Made by a program: the position numbers and the translations under genes
Shown here: piece by piece, positions 1-7,183 of the stretch
Position numbering within the stretch: position 1 is the stretch's first letter
How the letters are laid out: each line of letters opens with the position of its first letter
DNA from: UBA8110 sp964597275
GTDB taxonomy: Bacteria > SAR324 > NAC60-12
Length of the DNA: 35,117 nucleotides
NCBI GenBank assembly: GCA_964597275.1
Contig: CAZQXS010000027.1
Span: 1 to 35,117, forward strand
Direction: 5' to 3'
The notes under the pieces: generated by a model
The model's input: only the letters and a program-made list of their open reading frames with translations
What the model was told of the DNA's origin: nothing
The model's database searches: none

Positions 1-48
1 TCGTGGTTCTGGCTGGCGTTTGAGTGCCTTGCCGTAGTAGCTTGGAAC

Positions 49-80
49 GCGATTCGTGGGCTTGGCCCGCTCCTACGGGG
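49..80. repeat. Possible REP-like palindrome
   Basis: A short imperfect hairpin, with TGGGC pairing to GCCC(G) around a small loop, is followed by CTCCTACGGGG. The wording resembles the REP elements of pseudomonads (GGGC..GCCCGCTCCTAC). It lies in the 168 bp upstream of the first gene, which otherwise show nothing recognisable. Only this single copy was noticed in the window, so the assignment is weak. Confidence 0.25.
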
Positions 81-168
81 CGCGGACGGGAAGAAACGGG
101 ACACGGACGAGGCGGTGTTGGAGTTTTCGCAGAGTCCAAACCATAAGAGGAACGCATCGAGAGCAATC

Positions 169-939
169 ATGACGACATCAAAGCTGAGTAACCAAGCTGC
201 TGTGATCACGGGCGGCAGCCGGGGAATCGGACGGGCGATGGTGGAAGCGTTTGCGGCGGAGGGAGCGCGCATTCTCACCTGCGGACGCGGCGGCGATCCG
301 GGGGGCTGGCCCTCTGGAGTGGTGTGGCAGACCGCCGATGTCAGCAACCCGGAAGACGTGGCCGCGCTGGCCCGCACGGCACTGGAGCGGTTTGGGCGCG
401 TGGACGTGCTGGTCAACAACGCGGGGGTGCAGATCGAGAAGACGGTTCCGGACACCAGTGACGAGGATTGGGACGCGCTGATGGGTGTCAACGCCAAGGG
501 AGTCTTCCTGATGTGCCGGGAACTGATTCCGCTACTGGCAGCGGGCGGAGGTGGTTCGATCATCAACATCGGCTCGATCAGCGGCAACCACGCCGATCCC
601 GCACTCGCACTCTACAACGCCTCCAAGGCGTTCGTCCACGGCCTCACCCGCTCGATTGCGGTGGATCACGGCTCTCAGGGCATTCGCTGCAACGCGATCT
701 GCCCGGGCTGGATCATGACCGAAATGGCCGATGCCGCCTTTGCGCTCGCCCAAAACCCCAAGGCTGCCCAAGACGATGCCCTCGCCCGGCACCCCGTCGG
801 ACGCTTCGGGCAACCGGAAGACATCGCCCGCGCCGCCGTCTGGCTCGCCTCTTCCGACTCCGAGTTCATAACCGGACAGACGGTCACAGTGGATGGCGGT
901 CTCGTCGCCGCCTCACCCCTGCAACCGGGGTTGTTTTAA
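169..939 (+). CDS. Short-chain dehydrogenase/reductase (SDR family, classical FabG-like)
   Basis: The product is a 256-residue cytosolic NAD(P)-dependent oxidoreductase of classical SDR length. The cofactor motif TGGSRGIG is at residues 14-21, NNAG at 83-86, the active-site Asn in VNAKG at 109, the catalytic Ser at 136, and YNASK at 149-153 supplies the catalytic Tyr and Lys. The C-terminal GQTVTVDGG segment is typical of FabG-like members. The ATG at 169 is chosen because the SDR fold begins directly after it. The frame stays open further upstream, but that stretch is not SDR-like. The gene converges on the sulfotransferase-like gene, with 2 bp between their stop codons. The substrate cannot be told from sequence; an alcohol or hydroxyacid intermediate of the neighbouring catabolic genes is a guess. 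Confidence 0.9.
   Translation: MTTSKLSNQAAVITGGSRGIGRAMVEAFAAEGARILTCGRGGDPGGWPSGVVWQTADVSNPEDVAALARTALERFGRVDVLVNNAGVQIEKTVPDTSDEDWDALMGVNAKGVFLMCRELIPLLAAGGGGSIINIGSISGNHADPALALYNASKAFVHGLTRSIAVDHGSQGIRCNAICPGWIMTEMADAAFALAQNPKAAQDDALARHPVGRFGQPEDIARAAVWLASSDSEFITGQTVTVDGGLVAASPLQPGLF
915..937 (+). terminator. Possible weak terminator overlapping the SDR stop codon
   Basis: ACCCC (915-919) can pair with GGGGT (927-931) around a 7-nt loop, followed by TGTTTT. The structure lies inside the last codons of the SDR gene, at a tail-to-tail junction with only 2 bp between the two genes. The 5-bp stem makes this a weak call. Confidence 0.25.
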
Positions 940-941
940 CC

Positions 942-1703
942 TCACATGTCCAGCGGTTCCAGCCGATACGCCGCCAGTTTTTCGTAAAAGGGCAGGTGGT
1001 GTTCGTAGAACTCCCGGAAGCGGGCATTGCCCATCACCACCTCCAAGCTGGCGTCCAGCGGCTTGGGCGTTTGGGCTTCGAGTCCGGAGGAAGCCTCGAC
1101 CGCCAAATGCCACTGCGCCCAATCCGACCACGCCGGAGGCAGGCCCGGTTCCCACGACAACGCCTCCTCCCGAAACTCCAGCCCCAACCTTTGGCAGTAG
1201 CGGCGCATGAGGCCCACGGGGTTGGCTTGCAAGTCGTCTGCGTCAATGACCACCGGGGACCAATCGGGGTTGTGGGCAAAAATCCATTGCAGGTGGCGAT
1301 ACTGACTTTCAAGGCCGACCTCGATCAGCGAAAAATCGGACTGGAGCTTGGCGTAGGAGGCAATGGTTCGTGCTGGATGCCGCACCACGAAACTTTTGCG
1401 GATGGTTCCGAAAAAATCCTCGTGATCGTCAAGGCGGTCCAGAAAGTAGTAGCTCATGTCCTTCAGGAAAATCGGCTGATCACGGGCGGCTTGCTGGATG
1501 GTGTGGATCACCGCATCCCAGGTGGCGGGACGCTCCGGGTCCGGGGTCAGGTGGGGCACCTCACGGCGCCCCCCGACGTAGTAGCAGTAGGAAAACGGCT
1601 CGTGGAAGGTCCGGAGATCGCCCCGCTCCAGCATCGCCCGTTCAATCACGGAGGACAGCGAGCGCGGGTGCGCCCAGAGCGCGTGGATCGGAAAACCGCT
1701 CAC
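942..1703 (-). CDS. Sulfotransferase-like protein (PAPS-type P-loop fold)
   Basis: This is a 253-residue protein with the HPRSLSSVIER segment at residues 12-22, matching the 5'-phosphosulfate loop (PRSxSS/T...R) of sulfotransferases. FVVRHPARTIASY at about 105-117 matches the 3'-phosphate-binding RxP...S block. The family is therefore a small soluble PAPS-dependent sulfotransferase or a related P-loop protein of unknown acceptor. The GTG start at 1703 is preferred: it has TAGGA 8-9 nt upstream, and that TAG is the stop codon of the aminotransferase. The frame is open further upstream, but there it only shadows the aminotransferase gene. Tight spacing (10 nt) suggests translational coupling to the aminotransferase. 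Relatives are sometimes misannotated as branched-chain aminotransferases. No acceptor substrate is predicted. Confidence 0.7.
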   Translation of the reverse strand: MSGFPIHALWAHPRSLSSVIERAMLERGDLRTFHEPFSYCYYVGGRREVPHLTPDPERPATWDAVIHTIQQAARDQPIFLKDMSYYFLDRLDDHEDFFGTIRKSFVVRHPARTIASYAKLQSDFSLIEVGLESQYRHLQWIFAHNPDWSPVVIDADDLQANPVGLMRRYCQRLGLEFREEALSWEPGLPPAWSDWAQWHLAVEASSGLEAQTPKPLDASLEVVMGNARFREFYEHHLPFYEKLAAYRLEPLDM

Positions 1704-1713
1704 CGAGTGATTC

Positions 1714-3039
1714 CTACTTGCCGCGCTCCACGGCGGTGAAGCTCGCGTCCAGCCCTTCGGCAACGGCATCCACATCCTCCAGACTGAGGCAGAGCGGCGG
1801 CACGAAGCGCAGCACACTGCGGTGCGGGCCGGACTTGCTGAGGATCAGCCTGTGGTCGCGGGCGTGTTCAAAGACGGCGGCAGTGGTGTCCGGATCGGGT
1901 TCCTTGGTCTGGCGGTCCTTCACCATTTCGATGGCCAGCATCAGGCCGCATCCGCGCACGTCGCCGATGGCAGGATGCCGCCTTTGCAAATCCATCAGGC
2001 GTTCCAGCAGGGCCGCCCCCACCACGCGGGCGTTTTCCTGAAGCCCCTCCTCCTGCATGACCCGCAAGGTGGCGCGTCCGGCGGCGCAGGACACCGGGCT
2101 GGCGCCGTAGGTGTGGAAGCAGAACTTCCCGGACATGGACTCGCTGATGTGCTTCTTGGCGACCACCGCGCCGAGCGGAAAGCCGTTGCCGATGCCCTTG
2201 GCCATCACGACAATATCTGGGATCACGTTGTGCCCCTCGAAGGCCCAGAGGTGGTCTCCCGTGCGGCCAAACCCGGATTGCACCTCGTCCACCACAAAAA
2301 CGCCGCCCGCAGCCTGCACCCGCTCGCAAGCACCGGAAAGGTAGCCCTGCGGCATGGAGATGATGCCGCCGTAGCCCTGCACCGGCTCGATGATCATTCC
2401 GGCCAGCGCCCCGCTGGTTTCCAGATTGATCGCCCGTTCAATCTCATCCAGATACGGCTCCACCTCCGGCCCGTGCACCCCCCGGTACGCATTCGGCTCC
2501 GCAACGAACGTGATTCCGCCCAGTTGCGGGACGTTGTGCCGGAACGCGCTGATTCCGGTCAATGCCTGTGCGCCAAAGGTCGCGCCGTGGTAGGAGGTGC
2601 GCAGGGAGAGGAAATCAATGTTGCCCGTGTGCGACCGTGCCATCAGCAGGGCAAGGTCAATCGCCTCCGCCCCGGAGTTGGTGAAATGCACCGTCCAGTC
2701 GTGGCTGGAGGGCATCGTCGCCAGCAGTTCCTCGGCGTAATGCGCGGGCACCGGATGGTAAAACATGGTGGTGCTGTGCTGAAGCTGCCCCGCTTGTTGC
2801 GCCACCGCCTCCGTCACCGCCGGATGCGCATGGCCGACCGAGACGCAGACGTTCATCGCCAGCAGGTCCGTGTAGCGGCGGTCGTGTTCGTCCCACAGGT
2901 ACTGCCCGGACCCGCGCTTGAAAATCTGCGGGGTCTGGTACGGCACGAACGCCCGCTGGGTGGCGGCGTAGTGAGTTTCCCGTCGTTGCACAATGGCCTC
3001 GGTACTCCAGTCCAGCGGAAGGGAATTTGTGGGGGTCAT
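1714..3039 (-). CDS. Class III aminotransferase, AGXT2-like (alanine-glyoxylate / omega-amino acid type)
   Basis: The 441-residue cytosolic PLP enzyme is of normal class III length. The cofactor pocket shows NSGAEAIDLA at about 121-130, SYHGAT at 149-154, DEVQSGFGRTG at 251-261 and the Schiff-base Lys281 in MAKGIGNGFPLG. The N-terminal half (WDEHDRRYTDLL, SVGHAHP, STTMFYHP) follows the mitochondrial AGXT2 pattern, a family that transaminates alanine, beta-amino acids and dimethylarginines using glyoxylate or pyruvate. The ATG at 3039 has GGAG 6 nt upstream; the open frame upstream of it lies in a palindromic repeat and is not coding. It is downstream of the MttB gene on the same strand, separated by 161 bp that include the repeat. 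A role in removing the amino group after N-demethylation is an inference. Confidence 0.88.
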   Translation of the reverse strand: MTPTNSLPLDWSTEAIVQRRETHYAATQRAFVPYQTPQIFKRGSGQYLWDEHDRRYTDLLAMNVCVSVGHAHPAVTEAVAQQAGQLQHSTTMFYHPVPAHYAEELLATMPSSHDWTVHFTNSGAEAIDLALLMARSHTGNIDFLSLRTSYHGATFGAQALTGISAFRHNVPQLGGITFVAEPNAYRGVHGPEVEPYLDEIERAINLETSGALAGMIIEPVQGYGGIISMPQGYLSGACERVQAAGGVFVVDEVQSGFGRTGDHLWAFEGHNVIPDIVVMAKGIGNGFPLGAVVAKKHISESMSGKFCFHTYGASPVSCAAGRATLRVMQEEGLQENARVVGAALLERLMDLQRRHPAIGDVRGCGLMLAIEMVKDRQTKEPDPDTTAAVFEHARDHRLILSKSGPHRSVLRFVPPLCLSLEDVDAVAEGLDASFTAVERGK

Positions 3040-3098
3040 GGTTGCTCCATTTTGAATGTGTGAATAGGGTACGCAAATTTGGGGAATAACGACACACC

Positions 3099-3163
3099 CC
3101 GTTCGTGCTGGGCTTGTCGAAGCATGAGCGGAGTTCGCCCCCTTCGGCAGGCTCAGGACACAC
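3099..3163. repeat. Palindromic intergenic repeat, family 1 copy A (degenerate)
   Basis: The left arm at 3100-3122 carries GTTCGTGCTGGGCTTGTCGA, followed by AGCATGAGCGG and a right arm with CCTTCGGCAGGCTCAGGA. It is the most degenerate of three copies in the window (compare 22880-22944 and 29350-29438). It sits between the MttB-like gene and the aminotransferase and could form a stable hairpin in the transcript. Confidence 0.85.
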
Positions 3164-3200
3164 AAAAACGGCGATACAACGGTGAAACCGTTCTATTCGG

Positions 3201-4760
3201 TCAGTGGGCATTTCTGATCTGCCCCAGCCGTTGCTCAATGAACGCCTCCAGTTCCTCCCGGATGCTTGTGTCCAGCGGCGGCGGCTCGTATTCGGCGAGC
3301 AGCTGCTTCCACTGCCGATTGGCCCGCTCGTGCTGCCAGGTGCTGCCGTCGGCGGACCATTGCTCAAAGGTGCTATTGTCGGATAGTATAGCGCGATAGT
3401 TGGCGGTTTCAAAGTGTGCCTGCGTGTGCGTGGCTCCCAGAAAGTGCCCGCCCGGCCCGATCTCGTGAATCGCAGAGAGCGCCTGCGCCTCTTCGGAGAG
3501 GTCAATGCCTTCCGCAAACTTGGCGAGCGCCCCGCAGCGGTCGGCGTCAATCACGGTCTTTTCGTAGCCCATCGTCAGCAAGCCTTCCAAGCAGCCCGTG
3601 GCGTGGATGATGAAATTCACTCCGGCGAGGAAGGCGCCCGTGAGTTGGGTCGCGCTTTCGTAGGCGGCTTGCGAATCGGGCACCTTGGAGGAGGTCAGTG
3701 CCCCCACTGAATGAAACGGCACCCCCAGCCGACGGGCGAGCGCGGAGGCGGCCATCTGGATGTGCATGCCTTCCGGAGTCCCAAAGGTCGGGGCACCCGT
3801 TTGCAGGCTGATCGGGCTGGAGAAGGTGCCGAACACGCAGGGAGCGCCGGGCCGGATGAGTTGGATGAGCGACAGCCCTGCCAACGCCTCGGCGAGCAGT
3901 TGCGCGAGTGTTCCGGCGACCGTCACCGGACTCATCGCGCCAGCCAAGATGAACGGCGAGACCACGACCGCCTGATTGTTGCGGGCATAGACCTTGAGCG
4001 CGGCCAGCATGGTGCGGTCCAGCACGAGCGGGGCGTTGCTGTTGACCACGGAGTAGAGGCAGCAGTGGTCGTCCACAAAATCTCGCTCAAAGACGATCCG
4101 CGCCATTTCCACGGTGTCCTCGGCCCGCTCCTGCGCGGTCACGGCCCCCATGAAGGGCTTGTCGCCACAGGTCAGGTGGGCGTGGATCATGCGCAGGTGG
4201 CGTTCCGGCACGGGCACGTCCACCGGCTCGACCAGCACCCCGCCGGAGTGGTGAACCGAGGGCAGCATCTGGTGCAGGCGGACAAAATTGCGGAAATCCT
4301 CAAGGGTTCCGTAGCGTCGGCCTTGATCCATGTCGTGGACGAAGGGTGGGCCGAAGCTGGGGCAGAAGAGGCTTTTGTCGCCGCCGATGTGGACCGAGCG
4401 GGCGGGATTGCGGGCGTGTTGCACAAACTCGCGGGGGGCGCTGGCCTGAATGGTGGCGCGGCAAAATCCCGGCTCAAAGCGCACCCGCTCGCCCCGCACG
4501 TCGCATCCGGCCTTGCGGAAAACCTCCAGCATCTCCGGATCGCCCCGGAAGTCCATGCCGATCTCGGCGAGGATGCGGTCGGCGTTGCGCTCGATCAGCA
4601 CCAATCCGTCCTCGTCCAGCACCTCCAGCGGAGCCACCTTGCGCGTCAGGAAGGCAGGACCGGAGAGACGCTGCGCAACGGCTTTGTCGGCGCGAGCCTT
4701 GATGCGGGCTTTGCGTCCTTGACGGAGGGACTTGGGAACCGGGTTGTCTGCTTGGGTCAT
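3201..4760 (-). CDS. MttB-family corrinoid-dependent methyltransferase, non-pyrrolysine (quaternary amine type), copy 1
   Basis: The product is a 519-residue protein of the trimethylamine methyltransferase (MttB/COG5598) superfamily. In characterised non-pyrrolysine members the enzyme moves a methyl group from a quaternary amine (glycine betaine, proline betaine, carnitine, gamma-butyrobetaine) to a cobalamin carrier. Family features are a basic N-terminus (RQGRKARIKARADK), GPPFVHDMDQGRRYGTLEDF at about 137-156, repeated TIM-barrel strands such as VSPFILAGAMSPVT, and the C-terminal GPGGHFLGATHTQAHF. The reading frame has no internal TAG, so pyrrolysine is not used. The ATG at 4760 overlaps the stop of the upstream flavoprotein gene by 4 nt (ATGA), so the two are probably translationally coupled. 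No corrinoid protein gene is adjacent. The substrate is unknown. Confidence 0.88.
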   Translation of the reverse strand: MTQADNPVPKSLRQGRKARIKARADKAVAQRLSGPAFLTRKVAPLEVLDEDGLVLIERNADRILAEIGMDFRGDPEMLEVFRKAGCDVRGERVRFEPGFCRATIQASAPREFVQHARNPARSVHIGGDKSLFCPSFGPPFVHDMDQGRRYGTLEDFRNFVRLHQMLPSVHHSGGVLVEPVDVPVPERHLRMIHAHLTCGDKPFMGAVTAQERAEDTVEMARIVFERDFVDDHCCLYSVVNSNAPLVLDRTMLAALKVYARNNQAVVVSPFILAGAMSPVTVAGTLAQLLAEALAGLSLIQLIRPGAPCVFGTFSSPISLQTGAPTFGTPEGMHIQMAASALARRLGVPFHSVGALTSSKVPDSQAAYESATQLTGAFLAGVNFIIHATGCLEGLLTMGYEKTVIDADRCGALAKFAEGIDLSEEAQALSAIHEIGPGGHFLGATHTQAHFETANYRAILSDNSTFEQWSADGSTWQHERANRQWKQLLAEYEPPPLDTSIREELEAFIEQRLGQIRNAH

Positions 4761-7183
4761 GCGGTGTCCCGGAGTCGAAGGTCGAGCGGATCGTAGAGTG
4801 GTTGGGTCAGCCGCCGCGCCGAGTGGTCGTTGCCGAGAATGCGGACGTGGAGTGGCGCGGCTTCTTCGGGCAAGCTCCCCCGGAAGTAGGCCAGCGCGAG
4901 GCTTTGCCCCACCCGATGCCCGTAAGCCCCGGAAGTGGTGAGTCCGACCACGTTGCCATCCATCAACACGGGCTGCCCGCCTTGGGCATCGGCGGAATCG
5001 GCATCCACCGCAAGCAACGCCATGCGCCAAGGCTGTTGCTGCTCCCGTTCCAGCAGGCCGTTGCGTCCAATGAAATCGCGGTTCTCGGTGACGACAAAGC
5101 GGCTCAGTCCGGCTTCCAGCGGACTGCGCTCGCTGGTGAGGTCCAGCCCCCACGCTCGGTAGCCTTTTTCCAGTCGCATCGAGTTCATCGCATACGCTCC
5201 GAACAAGCTCACGCCTTCCGGCTCTCCGGCATTGAGTAGTGCCTCGTACACGTCCAGCAACGAAGCCATCGGAACGTGCAATTCCCAGCCAAGTTCTCCG
5301 ACATACGAAACGCGCAACGCCCGAATTCCGACACGGGCCACTTCCAGCGGCTGGCTGGTGAGCCACGGAAAGGCGGCATTGTCGAGTTTTGCAGAAGTCA
5401 CGCGCTCCAGCAAGTTCCGGGAGCGTGGTCCCATCACACCCAGCACCCCCCATTCGTCCGTGCAATCCCGCACCTCGACCTGGCGATTGCCGGAGCGGTC
5501 GAGCAGCAGTTCGTGATCGTGGCGGCGGGCGGCGGCGGCACTGGTGAGGTAAAAGCGGTCCTCCGCGAGTTTCGTGACCGTGAACTCCGAAGCCACGCCG
5601 CCGGAAGGGTGCAGCACATGCAGCAGGCGGATTTGCCCGGTTTTGCGCGGCGGCGTGTTTGCGCCCAGCGTTTCCAGAAATTCGGGGGTGGCAGGCCCAG
5701 CGATTTCAAACTTGCTGAACGGCGAAAGGTCCGCCACACCAACGCCGTTTTGCACGGCCCGGCATTCGGCCCCCACCGTTTCGTGCCAGCCGGGGCGGTG
5801 GAAGGTCTCCACCTCGAAAGCGGCTTCTGGATCGGGCAGGAAGTAGTTGGGACGCTCGTAGCCGTACACTGCGCCCATCTGCGCCCCCTGCGCCAACTGG
5901 CGTTCGTAGAGGGGCGTGACCTTGGCCGGACGTGCGGCGGGGCGTTCTTCTCCCGGATAGTGAACCCCGAACTGGAGCCCGAAGCACTCGATGGCCTTGG
6001 CCAGCCGATAATCACGGTCGGCATAGCCCCCGAAGCGTCGGGAATCCACCGCCAGCGCGTCCAGCGGCGGTTCACCCTCCACGATCCACTGCGCGAGAAA
6101 ACAGCCTGCGCCGCCGCCCTCCATCACCCCCATCGAGGAACCCGTCAGCAACCAGGCGTTGGGCAGTCCGTAAGCCGGGCCGATCAGCGGATTCGCGTCT
6201 GGCGTGAAGGTGATGGGGCCGTTCACGATGGTCTTGATACCGCCATCGGCGAGGGCAGGAATGCGGTTCATCGCCGCCGTCACGATGTGTTCCACCCGAT
6301 CCAGTTCCGGAGGAAGCAGTTCCATGCCAAACTCCGGAGGCACACCATCCACCGCCCACGGCGTGGCCTGCTTTTCGTAGGGACCGACGATCAGCCCGTC
6401 GCGCTCCTGCCGCACATACCAGCTTTCCTCCGGATCGCGGATGATCGGCAGTTCCTTGTCCAGTTCGGCGACGGCAGGAATGCGGTCGGTCACGAGGTAC
6501 TGGTGGAGCATGGGCACCACGGGCAAATCCACGCCCATCATTGTGCCGATTTCGCGGCACCACGTTCCGGCAGCGTTGACCAGGATTTCCGCCTCCACCG
6601 TGTCTTCCGGGGTGCGGAGTTGCCACTTGCCGTGGGCGGTCCTCTGGATTTGGTCCACGGGCGTGTGCCGACAAATCTCCGCGCCGTGTGAACGTGCGCC
6701 TGCGGCCAACGCCTGCACCGCTTGGCTGGGGTCAACGTAGCCGTCACGCGGTTCGTAAATGCCGCCGAGCAGACCATCGTCCCGTTCGGCAAGCGGATGG
6801 AGCGTTTTCAGGTCGTCCGGGGAGATGATTTCAAAATCGTAGCCCGTGAACTGCCCCAGCCCCTTGACCTGCCGGAACTCGTCCATGCGGGTGGGGTTGC
6901 GGGTGATGCGCAAGGCACCGCACGGATGGAAGTCCACCGAAACGCCCGTGTCTTCCTCAAGAAGCCCGCTGTAGAGCGAGACGCTGTGCGCCCGGAGCCA
7001 CTGGATGGTGGGGTTGAGCGCAAAGTGCGTACACAGCCCCGCCGCATGCCAAGTGGACCCAGCGGTAAGCTCGTTCTTTTCCAGCAGAATCGTCTCGGTA
7101 CGCCCCAGCTTGGCGAGGTGATAGAGGAGCGACACCCCCAGAATGCCGCCGCCAATCACTGCAACTTCGACCTGTTTCCGCAT
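4757..7183 (-). CDS. Dimethylglycine dehydrogenase-family flavoprotein with folate-type C-terminal domain (copy B)
   Basis: This 808-residue protein has the full architecture of mammalian dimethylglycine dehydrogenase. An N-terminal FAD oxidoreductase domain carries the dinucleotide motif GGGILG at 11-16 and the covalent-flavin His46 in GSTWHAAG. It is followed by the FAO_M region and GcvT-like domains starting near VADLSPFSKFEI (Asp485). Long stretches match DMGDH closely, including LRQERDGL-like VRQERDGLIVGPYE, VVNGPIT-like IVNGPITF, and YAMNSMRLEKGYRAWGLDLT near the end. The expected reaction is oxidation of an N-methyl group with transfer of the one-carbon unit to tetrahydrofolate. The ATG at 7183 has GAGG 6 nt upstream; an in-frame GTG lies one codon earlier. 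It overlaps the previous gene by 1 nt and the next by 4 nt, so three genes form one tight unit. Dimethylglycine is the best guess, but other N-methyl amino acids are possible. Confidence 0.9.
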   Translation of the reverse strand: MRKQVEVAVIGGGILGVSLLYHLAKLGRTETILLEKNELTAGSTWHAAGLCTHFALNPTIQWLRAHSVSLYSGLLEEDTGVSVDFHPCGALRITRNPTRMDEFRQVKGLGQFTGYDFEIISPDDLKTLHPLAERDDGLLGGIYEPRDGYVDPSQAVQALAAGARSHGAEICRHTPVDQIQRTAHGKWQLRTPEDTVEAEILVNAAGTWCREIGTMMGVDLPVVPMLHQYLVTDRIPAVAELDKELPIIRDPEESWYVRQERDGLIVGPYEKQATPWAVDGVPPEFGMELLPPELDRVEHIVTAAMNRIPALADGGIKTIVNGPITFTPDANPLIGPAYGLPNAWLLTGSSMGVMEGGGAGCFLAQWIVEGEPPLDALAVDSRRFGGYADRDYRLAKAIECFGLQFGVHYPGEERPAARPAKVTPLYERQLAQGAQMGAVYGYERPNYFLPDPEAAFEVETFHRPGWHETVGAECRAVQNGVGVADLSPFSKFEIAGPATPEFLETLGANTPPRKTGQIRLLHVLHPSGGVASEFTVTKLAEDRFYLTSAAAARRHDHELLLDRSGNRQVEVRDCTDEWGVLGVMGPRSRNLLERVTSAKLDNAAFPWLTSQPLEVARVGIRALRVSYVGELGWELHVPMASLLDVYEALLNAGEPEGVSLFGAYAMNSMRLEKGYRAWGLDLTSERSPLEAGLSRFVVTENRDFIGRNGLLEREQQQPWRMALLAVDADSADAQGGQPVLMDGNVVGLTTSGAYGHRVGQSLALAYFRGSLPEEAAPLHVRILGNDHSARRLTQPLYDPLDLRLRDTA

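Noticed and set aside
1..168. Open frame continuing upstream of the SDR gene to the window start
   Set aside because: It is in frame, but its translation has no SDR character and the Rossmann fold begins right after the ATG at 169. GC-rich DNA keeps frames open by chance.
4761..5465. Long upstream extension of the MttB copy 1 frame
   Set aside because: It lies entirely inside the well-supported dehydrogenase gene in another frame. The MttB N-terminus starts at the ATGA overlap at 4760.
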